Shown: positions 47,639 to 57,153 of the stretch, in pieces | How positions within the stretch are numbered: the first letter of the stretch is position 1 | Layout: each line of letters starts with the position of its first letter | Assembly: GCA_964388275.1 (NCBI GenBank) | Contig: CAYLZD010000006.1 | Coordinates: 1-64,000, forward strand | DNA length: 64,000 bases | DNA from: JARYLZ01 sp964388275 | GTDB taxonomy: Bacteria > Bacteroidota > Ignavibacteria > SZUA-365 | Direction of reading: 5' to 3' | Position numbers and translations under genes: made by a program | The notes under the pieces: model-generated | The model's input: only the letters and a program-made list of their open reading frames with translations | What the model was told of the DNA's origin: nothing | The model's database searches: none

Positions 47639-49002
47639 CACTCCAGCCCGTATTGTTTGACCTTGGAGATGAGGTTGACTCGTGATATGCCGAGTATTTT
47701 CGCCGCGTGGGTCTTGTTGCCGCCGGTGAAGCGGAGAACGCGGGCGATGTGTTCTTTTTCGACTTCCTTCAGGGATTTCTGAGGCAGAGCGGAGGCGCCG
47801 TTTTCCTCGACGCCGGCGGTTTCGAGGAAGTATTGAGGGAGGGATTTTTTCCTCAGTTCGTTGCCGTTCTCGATTATCACACCGCTGTTGATAATGTTCA
47901 TGAGCTCGCGGATGTTGCCGGGATAATCGTATCCCAGCAGCAGCTTCATCGCGGCTTCGCTGATCCGCTCGATTTTCTTGCCGTTCTGTTCTGAGTACTT
48001 CTGGAGAAAATGGGCCGCAAGCAGCGGTATATCGCATTTCCGTTCCTTGAGCGGCGGTATGTAGATGGAATTCATGTTCAGCCGGTAGAAGAGATCCTTG
48101 CGGAAATTGCCTCTCTTCATTTCCTCGAACAGGTCCTTGTTGGTCGCCGCAATCACGCGGATGTCCACGCGCATGTTTCTCGTGGATCCGATGCGGAAAA
48201 ACTCGCCCTCCTGCAGGACTCTGAGCAGTTTCACCTGTATGGGCAGGGACAACTCGCCGATCTCATCCAGAAAAAGGGTGCCCCTGTCCGCTTCTTCCAG
48301 AAAGCCGCGTTTGTCGGCGTGCGCGCCGGTGAAGGAGCCCTTTTGGTGTCCGAAGAACTCCGAGGCGAAAAGTTCGTCGGCGAAGGCCCCCGCGTTGACG
48401 GCCACGAAACACCTGTCGCGGCGCCGGCTGAGCCGGTGCACGGCGCGGGCCACGAGTTCCTTGCCGGTGCCGCTTTCGCCCCAGATGAGCAGGCTGTTCT
48501 CGGTGGGCGCTATCTTTTCTATAGTCTGGAATATTTTGAGTATCTGCTCGCTGCAAGTCTGTATTTCGGTGAACGCCTCCGGAAAGGCCAGTCCGCCGCG
48601 TGCCGGGTGGGGCGGCGCGACCGCGCTTTTACCGGTCCGGGAGGCTTCCACAGCGGCGCCGATCACACGGAGTAGATTGTCGTTGTACACGGGCTTCGTG
48701 AGGTAATCGAAAGCGCCTTGCTTCATGGCGGCCACCGCGAGATCGATGTCCTCGACGCCAGTGAGCACGATGGTCTCGACCTCAATGCCTTTCTCGTTTA
48801 TCGTTTTGAGTATGTCGAGGCCGGTCACTTCGGGCATATCCATGTCGAGCAGGACGACGTCGAAATTCGAGGACTCCAGCAGGGCAGCCGCGCGGGAGCT
48901 GTCACTGAGCAGCGATACCTCGTAATCGCCGGTCTGCAACAGAAAGACGTTGAGGTAGTTGAGCACCGCCTGATCGTCGTCGATGACGAGAATGCGCGTC
49001 AT
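47638..49002 (-). CDS. Sigma-54-dependent response regulator (NtrC family)
   Basis: 454 residues: receiver (1-120; acid pair Asp8-Asp10, phosphoacceptor Asp53, Lys103), AAA+ domain (about 145-385; Walker A GESGTGKE at 175-182; sigma-54 contact GSFTGA at 222-227 in place of GAFTGA) and a Fis-type HTH (about 415-454; NKTHAAKILGISRVNLISKV). It should activate sigma-54 promoters when phosphorylated. Its start overlaps the kinase stop by ATGA, so the two form a coupled two-component pair at the end of the electron-transfer operon. Confidence 0.95.
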   Translation of the reverse strand: MTRILVIDDDQAVLNYLNVFLLQTGDYEVSLLSDSSRAAALLESSNFDVVLLDMDMPEVTGLDILKTINEKGIEVETIVLTGVEDIDLAVAAMKQGAFDYLTKPVYNDNLLRVIGAAVEASRTGKSAVAPPHPARGGLAFPEAFTEIQTCSEQILKIFQTIEKIAPTENSLLIWGESGTGKELVARAVHRLSRRRDRCFVAVNAGAFADELFASEFFGHQKGSFTGAHADKRGFLEEADRGTLFLDEIGELSLPIQVKLLRVLQEGEFFRIGSTRNMRVDIRVIAATNKDLFEEMKRGNFRKDLFYRLNMNSIYIPPLKERKCDIPLLAAHFLQKYSEQNGKKIERISEAAMKLLLGYDYPGNIRELMNIINSGVIIENGNELRKKSLPQYFLETAGVEENGASALPQKSLKEVEKEHIARVLRFTGGNKTHAAKILGISRVNLISKVKQYGLE

Positions 49003-51050
49003 TTGGCTGAGTCCTCCGCGGCCGGGAGATGTATGAAGAAGGTGGTTCCATGTCCCGGCCGGCTCTCCACGTCGATGCCTCCCTTGTGTTCGCGAATGAT
49101 GCGATGAGCAATCGACAGTCCCAGTCCGGTTCCGCCCTTGCTGCGTTTGGTCGTGAAGAAGGGATCGAAGATTTGCTTCAGCGTCTTCTCGTCCATGCCG
49201 GTCCCGTTGTCGCCGACGAGAATCTGCACTTCGCGGCTGCGGGTGTCGTGCCGCGTGGACACAGTGATGACACCCTTGTCCTTGTCCACGGCATGCGAGG
49301 CGTTGATCAGCATGTTCACGACCACCTGTTCGAGTTTCTGAAAGTTGCCTTTCACCCTCGGCAGGCCGGCCGCCGCTTCAAAGCTCACGCGGGCGGTTCG
49401 TTTGATCTGGTTTTGCACGAGGCGCAGGCAGCTCTCGATGACTGCGTTGACGTCGACGTCATCGTCGAGCACGCCGTCGTCTTTGCGCGCGAACTCGCGC
49501 AGACCGTCCACAATGCTCTTGATCCTGTCGGACCCCTGATGCATGTCCCTGACGAGAACCATGATGTTGTCCCTGAAGATATCGTAGCTGAGCCGCGCGA
49601 CGCGGAAGTCCGGATCGCCCGCCGCGTGCGCGTCGAGCAGGGGGAGTATGTCGTTGAGCGCCTCCTCGATAATGGAGATGTTGCCGCGTATGAAGGTGTT
49701 GGGATTGTTTATCTCGTGCGCAACGCCGGAGACGAGCTGTCCCAGAGAGGCCAGCTTGTCGGTTTGCATTAGCTGCAGTTCCAGGTTTTTTTCGCTTGTG
49801 ATTTCGCGCGCGAACTCGATGACGCCTGTTATTTCCCTGCTGTCGGAGAAAATGGGATAGGCGCGCATGTGGTAGTATTCCTCTCCCAGGCGCTGTTCGC
49901 AGGCGGCCGGGATTCCGTTGCCGAGCGCGATCGCGCCGGGGCAGTTCGCACAGGGCGCGTCAAGTCCGAACACTTCGCTGTGGCATTTTCCGCCGGGATT
50001 GACGGCCGGCTTGTTCGACATCAGGATCTTGTAATTCCCGTCGAGCATCACGACGGTGTCGGTTATGGCGTTGAAGAGCGTCTGCAGGCGCTCGCGGCTT
50101 TCCCTGCACTCGTGAGTGAGCCGCACGAGTTCCCTGTTCTTGTTGATCAGCTGGTCCTTGCGCTTCTCGAGGTCGGCGGTTCTCTGCCTGACCAACTCCT
50201 CGAGGTTTTCATTCCGCTCAATAAGCCGCCTCTCGATTTCCTTGCGGTAGCGTATGTCCTTGAAGATGGATTCGACGCAGCGCTCCCCGCCGATGTCGAT
50301 GTAGATGAAGGATGCGATGACGGGAACGGGATCACCCGAGCGGTTGAGAAGGTTGAGTTCGTATCCTTCGAGAAAACCCTGCCTGTCGAGTTCGCTGTAG
50401 ACGTAAGGCCTGACGCGGGGAATGTCCTGGTACAGCTTGTCCTTTACGAAGTTGAGGATGAGCGAGCCGTCCTCCGGATACTGCAGCATTCTGTAGAAGG
50501 ACGGATTCGCCTTGACGATGTCGCCGTTGTCGCGTGAAATGACGACGGCGTCCGGCGCGTACATCACAAGATCCTCGAAATGCTTCCTGGTGAGCGCGAC
50601 CTCGGTTGTCCGCTTCGCGAGCTGTTCCTCCAGGCTGTCTACATAACATTTGAGCTCTTGCTCGGCCTTGCTGCGTTCGAGAGCGCTCGACAGCATGCGC
50701 GCGATTTCGGCGGGGAGCTGCTTCTCTTCAGGGAGGAATTCGATGTCGTCCGCGTATCCGAGCGTGACGGCGCCGCGCACGGCGCCTCCGACCTTAATAT
50801 CGGCGCTTATCTGCCGGTTGATCGCTCTTTTGGGACAGCGCTCCGTGTGATACTCGGCATCGTCGAAGCGGATACAACAGAACGCCTTGTCGGGGAAATG
50901 AAGCGCCTTGTGAGCATGACCCGCGGCCTCCTGGAGCACCGTGCTCGGATCGACTCCTGTTTCAATGATGGAGCTGATGTGATAGAGGTACTGTAGCTCC
51001 TTCAGGCGTTCATGCAGTTGTTTTTCAGCTCTTCTAAGGCCTTTGTTCAC
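48999..51050 (-). CDS. Soluble sensor histidine kinase with GAF and PAS domains
   Basis: 683 residues, no membrane segments, so a cytoplasmic sensor. Order: GAF-like domain (about 20-130), PAS (about 155-270), coiled coil (270-320), second PAS (about 322-415) with a Cys set KCHSEVFGLDAPCANCPG (Cys356, 367, 370, then 384), HisKA (His445 in SGVAHEINNP) and HATPase (GDNGTGMDE, then GGTGLGLSIAHRI). The Cys-rich PAS suggests a redox or metal input. It is encoded 18 nt after the NuoG-like subunit and overlaps its response regulator, so it probably reports on the redox state of that complex or its substrates. Confidence 0.92.
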   Translation of the reverse strand: MNKGLRRAEKQLHERLKELQYLYHISSIIETGVDPSTVLQEAAGHAHKALHFPDKAFCCIRFDDAEYHTERCPKRAINRQISADIKVGGAVRGAVTLGYADDIEFLPEEKQLPAEIARMLSSALERSKAEQELKCYVDSLEEQLAKRTTEVALTRKHFEDLVMYAPDAVVISRDNGDIVKANPSFYRMLQYPEDGSLILNFVKDKLYQDIPRVRPYVYSELDRQGFLEGYELNLLNRSGDPVPVIASFIYIDIGGERCVESIFKDIRYRKEIERRLIERNENLEELVRQRTADLEKRKDQLINKNRELVRLTHECRESRERLQTLFNAITDTVVMLDGNYKILMSNKPAVNPGGKCHSEVFGLDAPCANCPGAIALGNGIPAACEQRLGEEYYHMRAYPIFSDSREITGVIEFAREITSEKNLELQLMQTDKLASLGQLVSGVAHEINNPNTFIRGNISIIEEALNDILPLLDAHAAGDPDFRVARLSYDIFRDNIMVLVRDMHQGSDRIKSIVDGLREFARKDDGVLDDDVDVNAVIESCLRLVQNQIKRTARVSFEAAAGLPRVKGNFQKLEQVVVNMLINASHAVDKDKGVITVSTRHDTRSREVQILVGDNGTGMDEKTLKQIFDPFFTTKRSKGGTGLGLSIAHRIIREHKGGIDVESRPGHGTTFFIHLPAAEDSAK

Positions 51051-51068
51051 CCGCTTGTCCGGAGTGTT

Positions 51069-54000
51069 TCATGATTTGAGTCGCTTTCTCACGTGAAAGG
51101 TATAATAACTTTCCGAAGAAATATAATGCACTTTGTCTCTTCCGAACGGGGCGACCGACACTTCGTAGGCCGGGAATTCCGCCTTGCCGCCGGGTGTCGG
51201 AAAACCGTGTTCACGGAATCCGTTCCCGCGGAAAGGCTGCGTGTAATCGCGTGGATACGTGGGATCGACGGCGCGGAGATCATTCGAAATCTCCTCCGCG
51301 GTCCGGAGGCCCGGATCCATGCCGAGACGCCGCGCGAGTTCCAGCATCAGGTCGATGTTGCTCCTGCCTGTCGCGGGCGGGCGCGCCGCGCGCAGTTCCT
51401 GAACGCGTCCGTCGCAGGCGGTGTAACTGCCGTTGTTCTCGACGGGCAGGGCGGCCGGCAGAAACACGTCGGCGGTTTCCACGGTCGGCGTCAGGAAACT
51501 GTCCGACACCAGAAGGAATTCGAGCCCCGCCGTCAGCTTGAGATTGGCTGGGGATTGAAGAGGATCTTCTCCGAAGATCAGCGCGGCCCTGATTTTTTCC
51601 TCTGACATGAGAGAAAGCAGATCGACGGGCCGGAATATGCCGGAGAGATCGGCGTTCCAGGCGTCCCCGATCCGCCGAATGGAGTCGCCGTCGCCGTGCC
51701 GCACCCTTCCGGGCAGGTAACGGCTGTCGACGCCCATGTCGAGGAGTCCCTGCGAATTGGCGAAGTCGTTCAGGAAAAGCAGGCCGCTGCCGTTGCTTCC
51801 GAGGCGTCCGGAGAGGAGCAACAGACCGGCCATCGCCTTGATGTCGTTGAGGGATTTCTCCCACAGCGAATCCATGTTGTAAACGATGACAACGCGTTTC
51901 TCCGGATCTCCGATCATTCCGGCCAGGTTCGACAGCAGGGATTCATCGACACTGCAGACCGCCGCCGCGTTGTCGAGCGACCAGCGGGACAGAGCGGCTT
52001 CGTATTTGTCGAAACCGCGTGTCCATTCCTCGATGAACCTGGTGGTTTGCCCGCGTGCAATGGCCTCATGCGCCAGGGCGCTGAACAGCGCGGTGTTGCT
52101 TCCGCGCCGGGCATCGATCCATAGGTCGGAAGCGCGGGTCAGGTCGGTCTCGCTGGAACAAACGGTGACGAGCCGAGCGCCGCGTTTGCGGGCGGCCTTG
52201 ATTTTAAGTTCGGCAATGAGGTTCTCCTCGGCCGGTATCGAGTTCACAACTATGATCAGATCCGCCCGCTCGAGGTCGTCCATCGTGGCGGTCGAAGCGG
52301 TGCTTCCCGTAACGTCGTCGAGCGCGTCGACGTCCAGGCCGTTCACCGCGATCGAGAAGCTGCCGATATTGTTGCAGCGCAGGCCGGTTCTGGTGATCTT
52401 CTGAAGGAGATAAAGTTCCTCGTTCGTCATCTTGGGCGAGCCGAACACGGCCACGGCCTGCGGTCCGTGCTTCGAGATGATGTCATTCAGGCGTTCCGCC
52501 GCCGTGTCGAACGCCTGTTCCCACGAGGACTCGACAAGACGGCCGTCCTCCTTCAGCAAAGGCTTCAGCAGACGGGCGCCGTCCTGCATCCAAGCGTAAC
52601 CGAAGCGTCCTTTATGGCAAAGATAGCCCTTGTTGTGCGTGCTCTCGTCGGTGTTGGCGACCGTGAAGACGTCGTTGTAGAACAGCTTGTAGTCGATCTG
52701 GCAGCCGACGGAACAGAAACTGCAAGTCGAGCGTACGCGTTCGGATGCCCAGGGACCCGGTTTTGAGAAGGGAAGCCGTTCCGCGATGGCGCCGGTCGGG
52801 CAGGCCGCTATGCAGTTGCCGCAGCTTATGCAGTTGGTCTGCAGGAGTTTTCTCTCCATGGCCGGCTTCACGATGGTCTTGAATCCCCTGTACACGAAGC
52901 CAAGGGCCGAAACCTGCAGGATCTCGGTGCAGGTGCGCACGCAGCGTCCGCAGGCAATGCACTTATTGGGATCCAGCGTGATGAAGGGGTGATGCCGGTC
53001 CACCTTGTGCTTGCGTACTTCGCCGATGTATGGAGTGATGTCACAGTCGTATTCCGTGGCGTATTTCTTGAGGTCGCAGTCGAAATAGGCGGTGCATCCG
53101 CATTCCAGACAGCGGAAGGCCTCGTGGACGGCCTGCTCCTCGGACAGGCCGAGTTCCACTTCGTCGAAAGTCTTGATGCGCTCGTCGGCGGGCAGTTCGG
53201 GCATGCGTTCTCGTTCGATGCGCGTGAAATCCGTGAATTCCTCCTCGGGCACCTTGCCCCAGGCGTCTTTCCGGCTCAGAAATTCCTTTCTGCGGGGAGT
53301 CACGGACCCTGTGGCGAGATATTCTTGAATGGCCTCGGCCGCGCGCCTCCCCTGGGCGATGGCGTCGATGACCACCGAAGGGCCCGAAACCACATCGCCG
53401 CCCGCGAAGATCCAGGGAATCGAAGTCTGCAGAGTGTTCTTGTCCACTTCGATGGTGTTCCAGCGGTTGATCTTCACCTGTTCGGTGTTCAGGCCGGTCA
53501 GATCGGTGTCCTGTCCGATGGCGGAGATGATGAAGTTGCATTCGATGTCGAAATCGGAGTCCGGCACCGGCACCGGGCGGCGTCTGCCGCTTTTGTCGGG
53601 TTCGCCGAGTTCCATCCGGTTGCAGCGCAGTCCGCGTAGTCGGCCTTCCTCGGCGAGTATTTTTACGGGCGCGGCGAGTAACATCATCTCCACGCCCTCG
53701 TGAGCGGCCGCCTCGACTTCCGCGGGATGCGCGGGCATCTCGGCTTTCGTGCGCCGGTAGACGAGCGTCACCTTGTCGGCCCCGAGACGGCGCGCCGTGC
53801 GGGCCGCGTCGATGGCGGTGTTGCCGCCGCCGACCACGATGACATCGCCGTAGAGAAGTGATTTCTCGCCGTTCTCGACGTCTCGCAGGAAATCGATTCC
53901 GCCGAGCACGCCCGGAGTGCTTTCCTCGTCCGGAATGTCCATGCGTTTGGCCTTGTGCGCTCCGATGGCAAGGTAGATCGCGTCGAAATTCTCAGAGCGC

Positions 54001-54821
54001 AATTCCTCGAGCGTGAAATCTCGTCCGAGCATTGCGTTCGTGCGCACCTCGACGCCCAGATCGGTAATCCATGCGATTTCCTTGTCCAGCCGTTCCTTGG
54101 GCAGGCGGTATTCGGGGATTCCATACCGGAGCATGCCGCCGAGATGCGGCAGCTTCTCGTACATTCTTATTTCATATCCCTCGAGCAGAAGATAGTATGC
54201 GGCCGTGAGACCCGATGGTCCTCCGCCGACAATGGCCACGCGCCTGCCGTTTTTCGGGCGCAGCGTTGGGCGCCAGGGATCGTCCGCTTCCACATCGGTG
54301 GCGAAGCGCTTCAGGTAGTCGACACCGACCGCATCGTCAACGTTACTGCGTCGGCAGGCGACTTCGCACTCGCGCACGCAAACGCGGCCGCAGACGAGCG
54401 GGAGAGGATTTTTCTCGCGCACGAGGCGCAGGGCCTCGTCGTATTTGCCGAGAGCCACGAGCGCAACGTAGCCCTGAACGTCCACATCGGCCGGGCAGGT
54501 CTGCTTGCAGGGACCGAGGCAGTCGGCGTAATGGTTGGAAAGAAGCAGCTCGAGGGCGGTTTTCCTGGCCGAGCGGATGCGCTCGTTGTCGGTGTGGATC
54601 ACCATGCCCTGGGCGACCGGGCTGGAGCAGGACGGGATGAGTTTGTTCATGCCTTCCACCTCCACCACGCACAGGTAACAGGAGCCCCACGGCGGGAGCT
54701 TCGGCTCGTAGCAAAGGGTCGGGATGCGGTCTATCCCGTGTTCATTGATGACTTCGAGGATGGTCTGATTCTCGGCGGCTTGAACTTCGCGGCCGTTGAT
54801 GGTCAAGGTCAGTGTTTTCAT
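51069..54821 (-). CDS. NuoG-like subunit fused to a GltD-type FAD/NAD(P) module
   Basis: 1250 residues. Order: plant-type [2Fe-2S] domain (Cys37, 48, 51, 65); GltD-like N-terminal cluster region (Cys101, 105, 109; Cys144, 148, 152, 156); FAD/NAD(P) module (about 190-505; GGGPSG at 199, second nucleotide site GGGNTAIDAARTARRLG at 331); Cys571-582 cluster; two ferredoxin [4Fe-4S] motifs (Cys621-631, Cys664-674); molybdopterin-family [4Fe-4S] domain (Cys700, 703, 707, 735) and a NuoG-like domain to the end. The usual Cys/Sec metal ligand of formate dehydrogenases is absent (NNIGSFSIAVN at 817-827), so the last domain is probably structural. It should form an electron-transfer complex with the two preceding subunits. 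Confidence 0.9.
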   Translation of the reverse strand: MKTLTLTINGREVQAAENQTILEVINEHGIDRIPTLCYEPKLPPWGSCYLCVVEVEGMNKLIPSCSSPVAQGMVIHTDNERIRSARKTALELLLSNHYADCLGPCKQTCPADVDVQGYVALVALGKYDEALRLVREKNPLPLVCGRVCVRECEVACRRSNVDDAVGVDYLKRFATDVEADDPWRPTLRPKNGRRVAIVGGGPSGLTAAYYLLLEGYEIRMYEKLPHLGGMLRYGIPEYRLPKERLDKEIAWITDLGVEVRTNAMLGRDFTLEELRSENFDAIYLAIGAHKAKRMDIPDEESTPGVLGGIDFLRDVENGEKSLLYGDVIVVGGGNTAIDAARTARRLGADKVTLVYRRTKAEMPAHPAEVEAAAHEGVEMMLLAAPVKILAEEGRLRGLRCNRMELGEPDKSGRRRPVPVPDSDFDIECNFIISAIGQDTDLTGLNTEQVKINRWNTIEVDKNTLQTSIPWIFAGGDVVSGPSVVIDAIAQGRRAAEAIQEYLATGSVTPRRKEFLSRKDAWGKVPEEEFTDFTRIERERMPELPADERIKTFDEVELGLSEEQAVHEAFRCLECGCTAYFDCDLKKYATEYDCDITPYIGEVRKHKVDRHHPFITLDPNKCIACGRCVRTCTEILQVSALGFVYRGFKTIVKPAMERKLLQTNCISCGNCIAACPTGAIAERLPFSKPGPWASERVRSTCSFCSVGCQIDYKLFYNDVFTVANTDESTHNKGYLCHKGRFGYAWMQDGARLLKPLLKEDGRLVESSWEQAFDTAAERLNDIISKHGPQAVAVFGSPKMTNEELYLLQKITRTGLRCNNIGSFSIAVNGLDVDALDDVTGSTASTATMDDLERADLIIVVNSIPAEENLIAELKIKAARKRGARLVTVCSSETDLTRASDLWIDARRGSNTALFSALAHEAIARGQTTRFIEEWTRGFDKYEAALSRWSLDNAAAVCSVDESLLSNLAGMIGDPEKRVVIVYNMDSLWEKSLNDIKAMAGLLLLSGRLGSNGSGLLFLNDFANSQGLLDMGVDSRYLPGRVRHGDGDSIRRIGDAWNADLSGIFRPVDLLSLMSEEKIRAALIFGEDPLQSPANLKLTAGLEFLLVSDSFLTPTVETADVFLPAALPVENNGSYTACDGRVQELRAARPPATGRSNIDLMLELARRLGMDPGLRTAEEISNDLRAVDPTYPRDYTQPFRGNGFREHGFPTPGGKAEFPAYEVSVAPFGRDKVHYISSESYYTFHVRKRLKS

Positions 54822-54834
54822 ATGCCGGTTTCGA

Positions 54835-56601
54835 TTATTGCTTGATCACCGAGTTGAATTTGCACACGTCGTAGCACTTGCCGCAGACTATGCAGTCCTC
54901 CTGGCGGATCGAGTGCGGTTTTTTCTTCTCTCCGACTATGGCATGCGTGGGGCAGGCCCTTCCGCAGACCATGCAGCCGTTGCAGATTTCCTCATTGATC
55001 GTGTATGTAAGCAGTGCCGCGCAGCTGTGGGCAGGGCATTTCCTGTCTCGGATATGGGCTTCGTATTCCTCGCGGAAATACTTTATGGTGGTCAGCACGG
55101 GATTGGGAGCCGTCTGCCCGAGACCGCAGATTGTATTTTCCTTTATCTGCAAAGCGAGCGCTTCCAGGAGTTGGATATCGCCCTCCCTGCCTTGCCCGTC
55201 GGTAATCCTTTCGAGCACCTCGAGCATCCGTTTGGTGCCCGTGCGGCAAAAGACGCATTTGCCGCAGGATTCGTCCTGGGTGAACTTCAGGAAGAACTTC
55301 GCCATTTCCACCATGCAGGTGGTTTCGTCCATCACAACGAGGCCGCCGGAACCCATGATTGCGCCGGTGCGGTTGATCTGCTGGTAGTCGATCTGCAGAT
55401 CGCCCATTTCGGCCGGAATGCAGCCGCCGGACGGGCCGCCCATTTGCACCGCCTTGAACTTTTTGTTTTCGGTGATGCCGCCTCCGATGCCGAAGACGAT
55501 TTCCCTTATCGTTATGCCCATGGGGACTTCAACGAGGCCGCCTCGTGCAATTTTGCCCGCGAGGGCGAACACCTTGGTCCCCTTGCTGTTGTCGGTTCCC
55601 AGCGCGGCGAAAGCCCCGGCCCCGTTGAGTATTATCCACGGAATATTGGCATAGGTTTCGACGTTGTTGATGTTGGTCGGCTTTCCCCAGAGTCCCGCTT
55701 GCGCGGGGAAGGGGGGCCGGAAGCGGGGCGTGCCGCGCTTGCCTTCAATGGAGAGCATGAGCGCCGTTTCCTCGCCGCAGACGAAGGCGCCGGCGCCTTC
55801 CTTGATCTTGAGGTCGAAATTCATCTGCGAGTCGAATATGCCGCTGCCGAGCATGCCCCGTTCGTACATTGTCGCTATGGAATGACGGAGCTGCTGCACC
55901 GCTTTGGGATACTCGGCACGCACGTAAATGTATCCTTCGTCCGCGCCTATTGCGTAGGCGCAGATCAACATGCCCTCGAGAACGGAATGCGGATCGCTCT
56001 CGAGAACGCTCCTGTCCATGAAAGCGCCCGGATCCCCCTCGTCCGCGTTGCAGATGATGTACTTTTTATCACCCGCGGCCTGGCGGCAGAAGCGCCATTT
56101 CATTCCGGTGAGAAAACCGCCGCCGCCCCGGCCGCGCAGGCCCGAATCGATGACGGTCTGTATGACCTGTTCAGGAGTCTGCTCCCGCAGGACCTTGCGT
56201 ATGGCCTGATAACCGCCGCACTGAATGTATTCGTCGACGGAAGAAGGATCGATGATTCCGCAATTGCGGAGCACGATGCGTTCCTGCTTGTCGAGGAAGT
56301 CGTCGTTCGGTGTGGGATGATGTCCCTTCACGATCCATTCGGCGACAGGTCGGCCGTTGACGAGTTGTTCATCGACGAGTTTGGGGATGCGGTCGGCGGT
56401 GATTTCGCCGTAGAAATAACGGTTCCCCTGTCCGTCCTCGATTTCGAGCAGAGGTTCGTTGTAGCACATGCCGATGCAGCCGGTTTCTCTCAAGTCGACT
56501 TCGAGGCCGTGTTTTTCGAGTTCATCCCGCAGTGCATTGTATGTTTTGGCGCTGCCGGCGGAGATGCCGCAGGTGCCCAGTCCGACTTTGATTGTTGTCA
56601 T
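54835..56601 (-). CDS. HydB/NuoF-like NADH-binding flavoprotein subunit
   Basis: 588 residues. An N-terminal thioredoxin-like [2Fe-2S] domain (Cys11, Cys42, Cys46) precedes the NuoF core: FMN/NADH site GRGGGGF (157-163), NADH region NADEGDPGAFMDR, SLBB domain (about 340-400) and the N3-type cluster Cys446, 449, 452, 492. A short Cys/His motif (KCPAHSC, 521-527) and two C-terminal [4Fe-4S] motifs (Cys540-550, Cys570-580) follow. This layout is that of HydB/HndC of bifurcating complexes rather than of complex I NuoF, which lacks both terminal domains. It oxidises or reduces NAD(P)H. Spacing to neighbours is 18 and 13 nt. Confidence 0.93.
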   Translation of the reverse strand: MTTIKVGLGTCGISAGSAKTYNALRDELEKHGLEVDLRETGCIGMCYNEPLLEIEDGQGNRYFYGEITADRIPKLVDEQLVNGRPVAEWIVKGHHPTPNDDFLDKQERIVLRNCGIIDPSSVDEYIQCGGYQAIRKVLREQTPEQVIQTVIDSGLRGRGGGGFLTGMKWRFCRQAAGDKKYIICNADEGDPGAFMDRSVLESDPHSVLEGMLICAYAIGADEGYIYVRAEYPKAVQQLRHSIATMYERGMLGSGIFDSQMNFDLKIKEGAGAFVCGEETALMLSIEGKRGTPRFRPPFPAQAGLWGKPTNINNVETYANIPWIILNGAGAFAALGTDNSKGTKVFALAGKIARGGLVEVPMGITIREIVFGIGGGITENKKFKAVQMGGPSGGCIPAEMGDLQIDYQQINRTGAIMGSGGLVVMDETTCMVEMAKFFLKFTQDESCGKCVFCRTGTKRMLEVLERITDGQGREGDIQLLEALALQIKENTICGLGQTAPNPVLTTIKYFREEYEAHIRDRKCPAHSCAALLTYTINEEICNGCMVCGRACPTHAIVGEKKKPHSIRQEDCIVCGKCYDVCKFNSVIKQ

Positions 56602-56619
56602 TGCCTGTTCCCCCGGGCG

Positions 56620-57138
56620 TCAGACCGACGCCGGCTCCTTTGCTTTGCGGTAATAGTCCTTGAGAATCTGCTGCACCTTTTTGCCCGTGAGACGGCCGTA
56701 AGTCTCTTCATTTATCATCACGGCGGGCGCGAGCGAGCAGCAACCCAGGCAGGCGACCTTCTGGAGAGTGAACAGCCCGTCGTCGGTGGTTTCGTTCTCG
56801 GTGATGTTGAGATTGTCCTGAATGGCCGTGACGAGCGACTTTGAGTTGTTTACATGGCAGGCGGTCCCGTCGCAGACCTTGATGACGTATCTACCCAGCG
56901 GTTTGAGCCTGAACTGCGAGTAGAAGGTGATCACCCCGTATATATCGGCCGCCGGGATGCGGACGATCTCGCTGATATGATCGATGGCATGCTCGGGTAT
57001 GTAGCCGTAAGTATCCTGGGCTGATTGCAGAAGGGGAATCAGTGCTCCTGATTCCCCTTCATGTTGCCAGAGATCGACTTTGAAACCCGCGATGCGCTGT
57101 GATGAATGCTCCGAGTGAAGAGACCCGTTTTGCTTCAT
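56620..57138 (-). CDS. HydC/NuoE-like [2Fe-2S] subunit
   Basis: 172 residues: a helical N-terminus (GALIPLLQSAQDTYGYIPEHAI, typical of NuoE and quoted only in part: LLQSAQDTYGYIPEHA) and a thioredoxin-like [2Fe-2S] domain with Cys89, Cys94 (VCDGTACHV) and Cys130, Cys134 (CLGCC). It partners the HydB-like subunit. It starts 15 nt after the receiver-RAM gene. Confidence 0.93.
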   Translation of the reverse strand: MKQNGSLHSEHSSQRIAGFKVDLWQHEGESGALIPLLQSAQDTYGYIPEHAIDHISEIVRIPAADIYGVITFYSQFRLKPLGRYVIKVCDGTACHVNNSKSLVTAIQDNLNITENETTDDGLFTLQKVACLGCCSLAPAVMINEETYGRLTGKKVQQILKDYYRKAKEPASV

Positions 57139-57153
57139 GCAGTGTTGTCCTGT

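Noticed and set aside
51069..54821. Annotation as an active formate dehydrogenase or hydrogenase subunit
   Set aside because: No Sec/Cys metal ligand where formate dehydrogenases carry it, and no H-cluster motifs; only the electron-transfer part is supported.
54796..56844. 682-codon plus-strand frame opposite the NuoF-like gene
   Set aside because: The minus-strand protein has complete family motifs; the plus frame has none and crosses three genes.
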